Notes under the pieces: generated by a model
What the model was told of the DNA's origin: nothing
What the model saw: only the letters and a program-made list of their open reading frames with translations
The model's database searches: none
Made by a program: the position numbers and the translations under genes
NCBI RefSeq assembly: GCF_029227915.1
Contig: NC_079877.1
Coordinates: forward strand, 3,968,001 to 4,032,000
Source of the DNA: Hydractinia symbiolongicarpus
Lineage: Eukaryota > Cnidaria > Hydrozoa > Anthoathecata > Hydractiniidae
DNA: 64,000 nt
Reading direction: 5' to 3'
In this document: in pieces, positions 1 through 12,614 of the stretch
How positions within the stretch are numbered: the first letter of the stretch is position 1
Layout of the letters: each line of letters opens with the position of its first letter

Positions 1-544
1 GACACAATAATGTAGGCTCATTGCTGGGACTACTGTAAACAAATTTTGTAAGCATCTAGGCTCATAAACTAAAATGTCTGAAACTCTCGTTCAGGAGACC
101 ACACGATTTAGAAGATAAGACAACATTATTTAAAAGAAATGACAACTTTCTAAAATTATAATCAAAGGAACTCAATACACGTATAGAAAACAAATAAAGG
201 CCTTGTTACTTGACAACTAGAAATTGAGCTTTTATTTATTACATAAGAAATAGATAAAGCTTATTTTTAAATAGACTAACAGAGTACTTTCTGGGCTTTC
301 TTTCTTCCTGGGCGAAGATTGATTATGCTTATAAAAAATGGTGTAAATGATTTTATAATAAAAAATTTCTAAATTCTAAGTAAAACAACAACAACACTTT
401 TTCATTTATAAGAATATGCTTCATAATAATATCAGGATGGAATTTTAGACAGAAACATACGTCTATAGTTTAGAACAATAGAGACGTAAGAATAATGATA
501 GTGTACATCCTACTAAGGAGAGATTGTTTCTGTAAAAATTTTCT

Positions 545-3500
545 TTAATTTGTAAGTTCACATCTGACATACACAACTTTATCCAAAAGCACTCCTTTGT
601 TTTTGTCTTGTATAATCGAGTTGAATGAAATGCTTTGAACAGTGTTTCCCAGCGTCTCCGGAATTTGATTCTCATGCAACGGTTGGAAAGAAAAATTTTC
701 ATTCTTTAGCCGCCGTGAAGGAATAATGACGGAATAGGCTTGTTGATTGTATTTCGGTTGTTCCAATAAGCGAGGAGAAGAATTGTCACATTCGTAGGTC
801 TTTGAATTCAACTGTGACAAAACAGAAAATTTTATCAAAGAAGAAGGAGAAGTATCATTATGGTGATGCTGTGGAGGAATTGGAATTGGACGGTGATAGA
901 CATTTATGTTAGCACGGTTATACCACACAACAGAATATTGACAAAAAGAAGGCTGTGCTGATAAATTACCACCCGATATAACATGTGACGCCAAGCAGTT
1001 AATCGAACCAATGACACTATTCTCAAAAGCATCAACTTTCCATAGATACAGCGTTGGTGTATTGTGAAAATTGTCCACCATGTTTTTAAATCTGGTCTGG
1101 TAAGCACACTTTAGTGAAATACTTTCACTCAGTGATTCTTCTTTAAGTTTAAACGCATTTTTCTGTTGTTCAACACGATTTGCTGAACTTGCAACAATCT
1201 TACCCAAAACATTTTTGACTTTTCTTGTTCCATCTTCAAGTGATTTTTCAAATACATCAATCATTTTGCACAGTTGCGTATCGTCTACATATCCAGAGGC
1301 TTTCAGAGCAAGTATGGACACATTGTTCCTAACAGCTTCCATTGATTTTAGCTTGTCTCGAGCATAAGCTTTTGCTTTGCAACTGTATTGCTTCCGATGA
1401 TCCATGAATACAGTATCCAACTTTCGCTGCAATCCACCCATGTCACAATCAAGTTTCAGCTTCTCCATGTCATTGTCTGTAATTACTGCATGCTTCAGCG
1501 CATTACGATCAAACTCATTAACGCTCTTATCCACATGAAGCTTCAAACTGTATATCTCCGCTTCTATATCTCGAGTGATAACTTGCAAAGAGGTTTCAAT
1601 CTCTTCTTTAATTTCTTTCTCTTCCTCTTCAACTTCTTTTAAAATGGCATCCAACTTTAATTGTGCCGACTGAACTTCGCCCTTTACTTGCATATATCCT
1701 TGCAGTTTCCTCTCATTCTCAGAAACAACCATTTTCTGTAGGGAAATCATCACGTGATAGTCTCGTGATTGTTCCAGATGACTGCTGTAATCCTTGAAAA
1801 TGACCTTAATATAAAAATGGACATATCATTCTTGTTGTTCAGAAGTTATGAGCAGGACTATAAAGCATAAGATTATTCCTAGCCTGAAATTTAAAAGCTA
1901 ACCATAATCAACACAGGAAAGCTTGAAAATGTGTTAACTGATCAAACTAAGAATTAGGAAATATGCACTGGCTAAATACAAAATTCAATCTATTTATATT
2001 CTTAGAAAGTTTTTTTAAGGTGACGAAAGCTGTAGTTTTCCAACGTTAAAAATATTACCACTTATCTGTTCAGTCATTGTCATTGAATAACACAGATAGT
2101 ATCATGTCATCAACAAGCGATTTTATACTAGGCTAAGTTCTACAGATCGACGTGCCGTTGGACGATATGTGTTGATACGTGATGGCCGGTCGATGAAAGA
2201 TACTTCTGTGGAAACAGCCTAGAATAAACTCGCTTGTAGTTTTCTGTTTGTTTTCAACCCTGCTCCTTTTTGCTAATTAGGCTTTCTCAATGTTGGGGAA
2301 GAAGATTTCCCGTTTAATAGGCACAAAACATCCACAAATTTTGCCCAGAATTTAGGTGACAACTTGGTCAAAAATTGATATCAGCATTTTTGCTGATGAC
2401 ATCATCAAATTTAGCTAAAAATTAGCTAAAATATGGGCTTTGCAAAATAATTGTAAAATTGCTTTGTATTAACCCTATTCGGTCCGGGGGGCGGGGGGGG
2501 GGCGGATTCCGCACCCCCTGACGGTTTTTTTAATAACTCCTTATTGCTATGTTATATAGCTATGAAACTTAATGAGTTTCAATATATTTATCTATTAGAC
2601 ACCTGCATGCCAAATTTTTAGGTCCCATACCTTTCAGAGGCTTTGATATTGGCCATTACTCGAAACTACCCCTAAATATCTCTATGAAATCCTTATCATG
2701 GGGAAAATTTAATAACTTCTGTTAGGATTGTCCTTAGAACCTGAAACTTGCAACACAACTTTGTTTTATTAAGAAGAATCATTTTGCCTAATTTGGACAC
2801 GTGATTAACCCGATTTCGCGATTTTGTCGGATTTTACCCGAAAATTGGAAAAAACCGGATTTTCGGGTAATTTTTGGTAATTTTTTATGCGATCCATGTA
2901 AAACTCGGAAAATATGTTAAATAACTTTTAATTAGCTTTCAGAAACTTCAAACAGAATGCAAAAATTCGCTCTGGAACAAACGTAATTATATTGTAGGCA
3001 GATAGTAGTATTTTTAAGAAATTTCAAGCTTCTAATGACGTCACAGAAAATGTGCTGACGCAAGCAAAAAATTATTGCTGCCATTTTGTTCCTTTTCTGA
3101 CGTACTATAAGTGTGCAAAGTTTGATTTAATTTGAACAACCCTATGAAAAGTTATTGGGGGGGGGGGGGGGGGCGGATTCCGCCCCCCCCAGTCATAGTA
3201 TGTTCGAAAAACCCCGAACCGAATAGGGTTAATTCACACTAATGTAAGTAACAAAAAACAGTAAGTCAATATGTGCAGAGAAATAAATGCTTCTAAAAAC
3301 AATATAATCAATTTTTTTACAGATATCGGAAAAATTTCGTTTAAGTTTAAAAATTGGTTGACATGGCAACATTTGTCATACTTTTATTATCAGTTGATTT
3401 AAGTGGACAAAATTAATCTTTTGGATGATATAAGTCGATACGTAAAAAGGTTGGATTTGATTCAACATTTGTTTGCAAGGCGCATAACAAAAATAAAACA

Positions 3501-4668
3501 ATCAAAAATACTTAAGAATAGTTATCTTTTAGACTAATCATTAAAACCAAAACAATATGTCATGTTGCATTTCTAACAAAATATCAGGGTGAACTAAAAG
3601 CCCATAAAAAGGTATAGAAGGGTTGAGTCAGCTCCCTCCACTTTTTTCTAACACAAATAGGGTTAATACAACACCTTTTTATCACAACCGCAAACTTCAT
3701 ATTCACAACTTATGGTGCGATATTCACATTCTGTCGAGTGCTGCATTTCCTGGAATAATGAAAACACAAATTAATGAATAGTAATTTTCTTTGGAGAAAC
3801 ATAAGAAAGTTCTGCTATCCTATTGTCAAGTTATTTATTACCATGTAGGGAAGTATCTTCTCTCCACAACTATAACTACATAGATTTGCCAAGTGACTGC
3901 ATTTGGTTAGATGCATCTAAACAACAAATGACAGTGCTTTATATCTGAAATTTCACACCATGAAAATAACATGCTCAATTAAAACTTCTGTATACCTCCA
4001 GCTTTCCCAACTCTCCTGTCCATTGACATCCTTTTACATCTAACTTGAATGGAAAGAATCATTCGGTCGATTAGAGGCACAGATGTCACCTAAAAATATT
4101 TTTAAAATTTGGCCTTTAATTGATATTATATTTTGAACTGTTTGCCTTGAAAGCTTCTCTTTTAAGTCATGTTGGAAGACCCTTGGTTACTAAGAAAGCT
4201 TAAAGATGTACGTAATCAAGCATGACAACTGAGTACTACGGTATTTAGACATTGGAAGTTTATGGACAGTGTTTATCCAAGCAAACATAATTAGTACCTT
4301 GTTTCGTGTTATTGCAACATAGCATTTCCTGCAGGCTAGCTCTGTATTCCTGGAATATATATATATACATAAAATGTTTAAGTCTAATTTTCACAATCCT
4401 AATACAGGCGCTGATAAACGTTAAAAGACAACAAAGACAAATTAAAACCTTCATTCTATTACGTTGTTATCACTTTACTATAAAATGAGAACAAGAGAAC
4501 AGCTTAATGTTACCTTTCTGATGCATCTTTCTCTAAGGCATCAAAACATCCTTGACACATAACATGTCCGCATGGTGGTTGGACAGCATTTCTCATAATC
4601 TTTAAGCAGACAAAGCAGTAAAGATCAGTAGAAACATTGCCAACAGTTTCTACCTCATAGCCAGTCAT
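545..4668 (-). pseudogene. RING / TRAF-type zinc finger / coiled-coil protein, copy 1 (frameshifted)
   Basis: This is the probable E3 ubiquitin ligase or adaptor gene, copy 1. Exons by GT-AG and phase: 4514-4668, 4298-4349, 3996-4089, 3675-3749 and 545-1792. The first two exons encode a C3HC4 RING; the reading frame starts at the ATG ending at 4668, because an upstream in-frame GTG is not a eukaryotic start. Exon 3 should encode the first TRAF-type zinc finger, but it is 94 bp here against 105 bp in copy 2. Eleven bases are missing right after the codon for the first zinc-binding Cys, between two ACAT direct repeats. This shifts the frame and removes the second zinc ligand, so the RING can no longer join the coiled-coil exon. 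That last exon is still one open frame of about 416 codons, so decay looks recent. A downstream alternative start could still make the coiled-coil part alone. Confidence 0.75.
2469..3232. mobile_element. piggyBac-type MITE in intron 4, copy 1
   Basis: The ends are TTAA followed by CCCTATTCGG and, at the other end, CCGAATAGGG followed by TTAA. These are inverted termini with a TTAA target-site duplication, typical of piggyBac-type non-autonomous elements. It is about 756 bp with no coding capacity. Poly-G/C tracts lie just inside both ends (near 2487 and 3157). It occurs at the same place in the other gene copy, so insertion preceded the duplication. Confidence 0.75.
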
Positions 4669-4701
4669 TTTTTCCCGATTAAAATCTGAAGAAAAGTTCA
4701 C

Positions 4702-5711
4702 AAATTCCTGCTTGGAATATATATTTTAATAGAAATCAAGCTGCTAGTTTATATTCTTTTAAAAATTCTTCTAAAATAAAACTAATTTATATCATATCTC
4801 TTTAAAGAAAAACAACTTTCTCTTTTAAACGAAACTTTATTTCAACTTTCTTTTTGTTCACAAACAAATTTTCAGAACTTAATGAATAATACGCCGTGAA
4901 AGAAGACTCCACAATAGAACAATTTTTTAAATAAACAGTATCTTGATATTTTTGGCTGTAAGACAAAAATAAGACAAAAAAAGACGTAAAGCCAAAATAC
5001 ACGATACAGTCTTTTTTACTATTTTTAGCATACGATATTCGTACTGTGTATGTAATCTAAACAATACACTTATGTAAACAAAGCATTTATGCACCACAAA
5101 GCATATATGCACCATGAAGCTTATATGCACCACAACGCATACATGCACCATGAAGCATATATACACCACAAAGTATATATGCACCACAATACATACATGC
5201 ACCACAAAGCATATATGCACCACAAAGTATATATGCACCGCTTTGCTGCAAACTAAGAATTTGCTCATAACAAATATCGTCTTCATGGTATTTGGTATTT
5301 ATGCATGTATATTTGACGGAACCAAAACGGAAGTAAGTCTATTTTGACTTACAACTTAAAAGAATAAAAACGTTGCACAAGTCCTAACATATAAAACTAG
5401 CAGTAACGACAGGTAGCAGTAACGCTTTTAACCTTCGAAAATCCACATGATTAGTTACTAAATATTATTTTCAGACTAAATATACTTCTTTTTATCAAAG
5501 CACTTTTGCCAAAATTTTATAGCTATAAAACTATTGTCTTTAGTTAAAATATTCAGTATTAAAAATCTTTAAACACAAAACGTCGATATCAATTATTTAA
5601 TATTGACGTTTTGCGCTGTTAGACCTATATTTTAACGGAGTAGGTTTTAAATTTGATGTTAGTGATATTTTTAAAACAATGCTTTATCTTCCGATTTCAG
5701 TTCGATAGAAG
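4702..5711. other. Non-coding spacer
   Basis: This AT-rich sequence lies upstream of gene copy 1 and contains the minisatellite described separately. The open frames crossing it are products of that repeat. I see no conserved coding sequence. Confidence 0.6.
5081..5240. repeat. 18-bp minisatellite
   Basis: There are about nine tandem copies of an 18-bp unit close to ATATATGCACCACAAAGC, with alternative ACCATGAAG variants. Both strands stay open through the repeat and give low-complexity Thr/His/Cys or Val/His/Ile frames, which I treat as artefacts. Confidence 0.9.
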
Positions 5712-6117
5712 TTGTTCACATGTTTAGGACCAGTACTAGCGATAGTTATCATGACTGAACTTGAGATTATTATTAGGCCACCCATCAATGATCACGTCAT
5801 TAAGTTTTACTCCAGATGCGTAGACGATGCTCTCCTACTGTTAGAACATGAAGACATTCAACATGTACACCGCGCCCATAACAGCTTCGATATTAATCTA
5901 CAGTTTAACGTAGACACTTTTGAAAACGAAGTACCACACTTCCTAGACATAGAAATTGCACCTGATGGTCTGTCAATTTTCCGAAATGACACCAAAACTG
6001 GCTTGTAAACTAATTACAACAGCTATACACCGTGGAATTATCGTAAAGCTTGGATGCGAAGCTTAGTTAACCGTGCAACTAAAACCTGTTCTCCTGCTAA
6101 ATTGAAAGATGAACTTT
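5712..6117 (+). pseudogene. Penelope-like reverse transcriptase fragment
   Basis: The frame at 5712-6008 contains the RT palm motif FYSRCVDDALLL (the usual YVDD has become CVDD) and the following PHFLDIEI block, the pattern of Penelope-like and related non-LTR reverse transcriptases. The frame stops at 6006-6008. A second frame continues the similarity to 6117 with NSYTPWNYRKAW and CSPAKLKDEL, so there is a frameshift near 6000. Upstream fingers and any endonuclease domain are missing. It is a short dead remnant of uncertain exact family. Confidence 0.7.
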
Positions 6118-7979
6118 AAAGATGAACAATGGTTTACAAGCGTCAAGAGTTCTTATTTAACGTTTTAATTACCTTCAAAATTTCTTTTTTTACTGAACTT
6201 TCTTGTAACATTTCATTCTGCTGAAAGATGTGTTGGATGTAACACGAAATATACATAAATTTTAAAATAAATTCATTCGTCCTATATTATCTGATTAGGA
6301 TACTTTGACTTTATGAATTCAATTTTCGGACTTGCATTTACTCTCTATTATATTAAATTGTCAGCTAGAAATTGTTTTTTAAATTAAATTTACTTACATA
6401 AAATACTGAGTAAATAATGCAGTTGTTTGGACATACCTATGCCATCTCTGGTAGTTTACAGGTCAGGATATGTTTTCCTGGGAAAGCAAACATATTACAC
6501 CCATACAAAATTTTTAATAAGGAGTGGGTTTCAACTAAGCGTTTAAAGACTATAACACACAATTTGAAATGATCGTTCTAAAATGATCGTGTAAACAAAA
6601 TGAAGAAAAGTACCTGTCATGATTTGAATCCTAACTAAATGTGGTTGATACAAGTAAAAGGGGTAAAGCATGGATTATAAAACAAATAGATTTAGCGCCG
6701 TATTTTTAAACCAAAAGTTTCGTACAAAAGACTTTACTAAATCAAAAACTTAAAGGGTAGTCTCTATTATTACAATGCATTGTCGTAATTTCTATTGCTA
6801 AAATATAACGTATTCAATGTTGTAGAATTAATTGCGGGGACTGACGTCCAATATTATACAATCATATACAAGAAGATAATAAATAGTTAACGCGTTTGTA
6901 TTGATTATGTTTAGATACACAGAAAGTAAAAAAGCTCATGGTTATATTTGCACAATATAATGTAGCGGTGTAAACTTAACTCCTTATTTTTGATTGTCAA
7001 ACTAGCTCAACGGAGCAACAAACTTCTCGAGCTGAGAGTCAACAAGCAACAATTGAGCCTGTGAGATATAGAAAGTTAATCATCATTGAGGCTTGTCCAA
7101 AATTTGCGTTGCTTAAAAAAGAAACGTGTATGATGTATTTAGGATTGACATGTATCTATTGTCGTACCTTTTCAATGTTTGTAACTTTACATGTATTCGT
7201 TTCCACCTTTGTTGCTGTTGTTGTTTTAAATGTTTTTTTTTTGTGTGTATGTTGTTTCGAATTGTCTTTGATGAAAGCATTTGCAAGGTTTTTGTTAATT
7301 CTGTTGTAACGCTATTAACTTGAAAAACATGTTCTTTGTTCTTGATAAATTTTAATAAAACAATTACAAGGCCGAATAAGCATTTGTAAATGGACGAAAT
7401 TTTCTCAATTATCAGCTTTCTTTCAAAGTTATAAAGTTAAAAAGTGAGGTGAACTGGTGGAAAGTGGCTTTATGGGAATAACTTACTTCGTGAAAAGTTT
7501 TAGAAAAATTTTGGCAAATAATATCTAATTTTTTTATGACCTGACAAACCACGCGCTGAAAAGAAGTTTGAAGTAACTCAAGTGGTTATTTCAAGAACAA
7601 GTGTTCGCATGCGTCATATGAAAGAAAATAATTTTTAAATACAGACAAATGATATACCATTGGATTTTGTGTATGAACTCAATAGATAGATTCACTATCT
7701 CGTCTGTAAAAGCACCGAAATAAAAAGTGATAAAGTTAAAAAAGCATTCAAGTGAGAAGGCGTATATCGTGTTTTCCAGGAATAAGAAACAATACACATA
7801 TTTACAGATACTTTACTCGCCTCTTAATATAACTTTCTGCAAAATTTAAAGAATTTGCAAAAAATGTGTCATAATCACTACGCTTCGTCAGTGCTAGGTT
7901 GGTTCGCTTAATCTTTCCGTTACAATGTTTTGTGGGTAGGCACGCATTAATTGTACATGGCTCGAATGCGTTCAGTAAA
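6118..7979. other. Non-coding AT-rich spacer
   Basis: No frame longer than about 80 codons is open here, and none of them shows a recognisable domain, compositional bias or splice-consistent continuation. A minus-strand frame at 7802-7984 (60 codons) is unassigned. The right edge is the start of the second duplicate. Confidence 0.6.
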
Positions 7980-8509
7980 GACACATTAATGTAGGCTCAT
8001 TGCTGGGACTACTGTAAACAAATTTTGTAGGCATTTAGGCTCGTAAACTAAAATGTCTGAAACTCTCGTTCAGGAGACCACACGATTTAGAAGATAAGAC
8101 AACATTATTTAAAAGAAATGACAACTTTCTAAAATTATGATCAAAGGAACTCAATACACGTATAGAAAACAAATAAAGGCCTTATTACTTGACAACTAGA
8201 AATTGAGCTTTTATTTATTACATAAGAAATAGATAAAGCTTATTTTTAAATAGACTAACAGAGTACTTTATCCTGGGCGTAGATTGATTATGCTTATAAA
8301 AAATGGTGTAAATGATTTAATAATAAAAAATTTCTAAATTCTGAGTAAAACAACAACAACACTTCTTCATTTATAAGAATATGCTTCATAATAATATCAG
8401 GATGGAATTTTAGACAGAAACATACGTCTATAGTTTAGAACAATAGAGACGTAAGAATAATGATAGTGTACATCCTACTAAGGAGAGATTGTTTCTGTAA
8501 AAATTTTCT

Positions 8510-11500
8510 TTAATTTGTAAGTTCACATCTGACATACACAACATCATCCACAAGCACTCCTTTGTTTTTGTCTTGTATAGTTGAGTTGAATGAAATGCTT
8601 TGCACGGTTTTTTTTAGCATTTTCTGAATTTCATTCTCCTGCAGCTTTTGGAAAGAAACATTTTCATTCACTAGCCGCCGTGGAGAAATGGGCTGGTTAC
8701 TAACCACGGTATAACTAACCACGTTTTGATTGTAATTCGGTTGTCCCAATAAGCGAGGAGAAAAATTGTCACATTCGTAGGTCTTTGAATTCAACTGTGA
8801 CAAAACAGAAAATTTTATCAAAGAAGAAGGAGGAATTGAAATTGGACGGTGATAGACAGTTATGTTAGCACGGTTATACCACACAACAGAATATTGACAA
8901 AAAGAAGGCTGTGCTGATAAATTACCACCCGATATAACATGTGACGCCAAGCAGTTAATCGAACCAATGACACTATTCTCAAAAGCATCAACTTTCCATA
9001 GATACAGCGTTGGTGTATTGTGAAAATTGTCCACCATATTTTTAAATCTGGTCTGGTAAGCACACTTTAGTGAAATACTTTCACTCAGTGATTCTTCTTC
9101 AAGTTTAAACGCATTTTTCAGTTGTTCAACACGATTTGCTGAACTTGCAACAATCTTACCCAAAACATTTTTGACTTTTCTTGTTCCATCTTCAAGTGAT
9201 TTTTCAAATACATCAATCATTTTGCACAGTTGCGTATCGTCTACATATCCAGAGGCTTTCAGAGCAAGTATGGACACATTGTTCCTAACAGCTTCCATTG
9301 ATTTTAGCTTGTCTCGAGCATAAGCTTTTGCTTTGCAACTGTATTGCTTCCGATGATCCATGAATACAGTATCCAACTTTCGCTGCAATCCACCCATGTC
9401 ACAATCAAGTTTCAGCTTCTCCATGTCATTGTCTGTAATTACTGCATGCTTCAGCGCATTACGATCAAACTCATTAACGCTCTTATCCACATGAAGCTTC
9501 AAACTGTATATCTCCGCTTCTATATCTCGAGTGATAACTTGCAAAGAGGTTTCAATCTCTTCTTTAATTTCGTTCTCTTCCTCTTCAACTTCTTTTAAAA
9601 TGGCATCCAACTTTAATTGTGCCGACTGAACTTCGCCCTTTACTTGCATATACCCTTGCAGTTTCCTCTCATTCTCAGAAACAACCATTTTCTGTAGGGA
9701 AATCATCACGTGATAGTCTCGTGATTGTTCCAGATGACTGCTGTAATCCTTGAAAATGACCTTAATATAAAAATGGACATATCATTCTTGTTGTTCAGAA
9801 GTTATGAGCAGGACTATAAAGCATAAGATTATTCCTAGCCTGAAATTTAAAAGCTAACCATAATCAACACAGGAAAGCTTGAAAATGTGTTAACTGATCA
9901 AACTAAGAATTAGGAAATATGCACTGGCTAAATACAAAATTCAATCTATTTATATTCTTAGAAAGTTTTTTTAAGGTGACGAAAGCTGTAGTTTTCCAAC
10001 GTTAAAAATATTACCACTTATCTGTTCAGTCATTGTCATTGAATAACACAGATAGTATCATGTCATCAACAAGCGATTTTATACTAGGCTAAGTTCTACA
10101 GATCGACGTGCCGTTGGACGATATGTGTTGATACGTGATGGCCGGTCGATGACAGATACTTCTGTGGAAACAGCCTAGAATAAACTCGCTTGTAGTTTTC
10201 TGTTTGTTTTCAACCCTGCTCCTTTTTGCTAATTAGGCTTTCTCAATGTTGGGGAAGAAGATTTCCCGTTTAATAGGCACAAAACATCCACAAATTTTGC
10301 CCAGAATTTAGGTGAGAACTTGGTCAAAAATTGATATCAGCATTTTTGCTGATGACATCATCAAATTTAGCTAAAAATTAGCTGAAATATGGGCTTTGCA
10401 AAATAATTGTAAAATTGCTTTGTATTAACCCTATTCGGTCCGGGGGGCGGGGGAGGGGCGGATTCTGCACCCCCTGACGGTTTTTTTAATAACTCCTTAT
10501 TGCTATGTTATATAGCTATGAAACTTAATGAGTTTCAATATATTTATCTATTAGACACCTGCATGCCAAATTTTTAGGTCCCATACCTTTCAGAGGCTTT
10601 GATATTGGCCATTACTCGAAACTCCCCCTAAATATCTCTATGAAATCCTTATCATGGGGAAAATTTAATAACTTCTGTTAGGATTGTCCTTAGAACCTGA
10701 AACTTGCAACACAACTTTGTTTTATTAAGAAGAATCATTTTGCCTAATTTGGACACGTGATTAACCCGATTTCGCGATTTTGTCGGATTTTACCCGAAAA
10801 TTGGAAAAAACCGGATTTTCGGGTAATTTTTGGTAATTTTTTATGCGATCCATGTAAAACTCGGAAAATATGTTAAATAACTTTTATTTAGCTTTCAGAA
10901 ACTTCAAACAGAATGCAAAAATTCGCTCTGGAACAAACGTAATTATATTGTAGGCAGATAGTAGTATTTTTAAGAAATTTCAAGCTTCTAATGACGTCAC
11001 AGAAAATGTGCTGACGCAAGCAAAAAATTATTGCCGCCATTTTGTTCCTTTTGTGACGTACTATAAGTGTGCAAAGTTTGATTTAATTTGAACAACCCTA
11101 TGAAAAGTTATTGGGGGGGCCCCCCCCAGTCATAGTATGTTCGAAAAACCCCGAACCGAATAGGGTTAATTCACACTAATGTAAGTAACAAAAAACAGTA
11201 AGTCAATATGTGCAGAGAAATAAATGCTTCTAAAAACAATAATCAATTTTTTTACAGAAATCGGAAAAATTTCGTTTAAGTTTAAAAATTGGTTGACATG
11301 GCAACATTTGTCATACTTTTATTATCAGTTGATTTAAGTGGACAAACTTAATCTTTTGGATGATATGAGTCGATACGTAAAAAGGTTGGATTTGATTCAA
11401 CATTTGTTTGCAAGGCGCATAACAAAAATAAAACAATCAAAAATACTTAAGAATAGTTATCTTTTAGACTAATCATTAAAACCAAAACAATATGTCATGT

Positions 11501-12614
11501 TGCATTTCTAACAAAATATCAGGGTGAACTAAAAGCCCATAAAAAGGTATAGAAGGGTTGAGTCAGCTCCCTCCACTTTTTTCTAACACAAATAGGGTTA
11601 ATACAACACCTTTTTATCACAACCGCAAACTTCATATTCACAACTTATGGTGCGATATTCACATTCTGTCGAGTGCTGCATTTCCTGGAATAATGAAAAC
11701 ACAAATTAATGAATAGTAATTTTCTTTGGAGAAACATAAGAAAGTTCTGCTATCCTATTGTCAAGTTATTTATTACCATGCAGGGAAGTATCTTCTCTCC
11801 ACAACCATAACTACAAAGATTTGCCAAGTGACTGCATTTGGTTAGATGCATCTAAACAACAAATGACAGTGCTTTATATCTGAAATTTCACATCATGAAA
11901 ATAACATGCTCAATTAAAACTTCTGTATACCTCCAGCTTTCCCAACTCTCCCGTCCATTGACATCCTTTTACATGATGAATACATCTAACTTGAATGGAA
12001 AGAATCATTCGGTCGATTAGAGGCACAGATGTCACCTAAAAATATTTTTAAAATTTGGCCTTTAATTGATATTATATTTTGAACTGTTTGCCTTGAAAGC
12101 TTCTCTTTTAAGTCGTGTTGGAAGACCCTTGGTTACTAAGAAAGCTTAAAAATGTACGTAATCAAGCATGACAACTGAGTACTACGGTATTTAGACATTG
12201 GAAGTTTATGGACAGTGTTTATCCAAGCAAACATAATTAGTACCTTGTTTCGTGTTATTGCAACATAGCATTTCCTGCAGGCTAGCTCTGTATTCCTGGA
12301 ATATATATATATACATAAAATGTTTAACTCTAATTTTCACAATCCTAATACAGGCGCTGATAAACGTTAAAAGACAAGAAAGACAAATTAAAACCTTCAT
12401 TCTATTACGTTGTTATCACTTTACTATAAAATGAGAACAAGAGAACAGCTTAATGTTACCTTTCTGATGCATCTTTCTCTAAGGCATCAAAACATCCTTG
12501 ACACATAACATGTCCGCATGGTGGTTGGACAGCATTTCTCATAATCTTTAAGCAGACAAAGCAGTAAAGATCAGTAGAAACATTGCCAACAGTTTCTACC
12601 TCATAACCAGTCAT
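8510..12614 (-). CDS. RING / TRAF-type zinc finger / coiled-coil protein, copy 2 (intact)
   Basis: Likely a cytoplasmic E3 ubiquitin ligase or TRAF-like adaptor. Exons: 12460-12614, 12244-12295, 11931-12035, 11610-11684 and 8510-9748. Phases agree and give 541 aa. Residues 18-61 form a C3HC4 RING (C18, C21, C33, H35, C38, C41, C58, C61). Residues about 87-112 form a TRAF-type finger (C87, C94, H108, C112), and a second Cys/His cluster follows at about 119-142. The long last exon is mainly charged coiled coil (for example KLDAILKEVEEEENEIKEEI). Its tail contains TLYLWKVDAF, faintly like the start of a MATH domain, but I cannot claim a MATH fold. The layout resembles TRAF proteins. Compared with copy 1, the last exon lacks an in-frame His/Asn-rich stretch near residue 440 and differs in a patch near the C-terminus. 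Exons are inferred, not transcript-verified. Confidence 0.8.
10425..11169. mobile_element. piggyBac-type MITE in intron 4, copy 2
   Basis: This is the same element as at 2469-3232, with TTAA at both ends and CCCTATTCGG / CCGAATAGGG termini. The G-run near its right end is shorter here and forms a GGGGGGGCCCCCCC palindrome instead of the long G tract of the other copy. Confidence 0.75.

Larger units (their letters stand above)
1..4968. repeat. Segmental duplication, copy 1 (RING-TRAF gene unit)
   Basis: Position 1 onward matches 7980 onward almost base for base through the whole RING-TRAF gene. Similarity is very high to about 4735 and then drops to a visibly weaker, gapped match that can be followed to about 4968. 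The left end is cut by the window edge. The abrupt change in similarity at the right suggests an older duplication with a recently homogenised core. Confidence 0.9.

Noticed and set aside
1388-1642. Plus-strand frames antisense to the coiled-coil exon (also 9344-9598)
   Set aside because: Shadows of the charged minus-strand coding sequence, conserved only because the copies are duplicates.
4927-5347. Open frames over the 18-bp repeat
   Set aside because: Low-complexity translation of a minisatellite on both strands.
7802-7984. 60-codon minus-strand frame ending near the second duplicate
   Set aside because: Its protein-like composition caught my eye, but no motif, start context or splice partner could be found.
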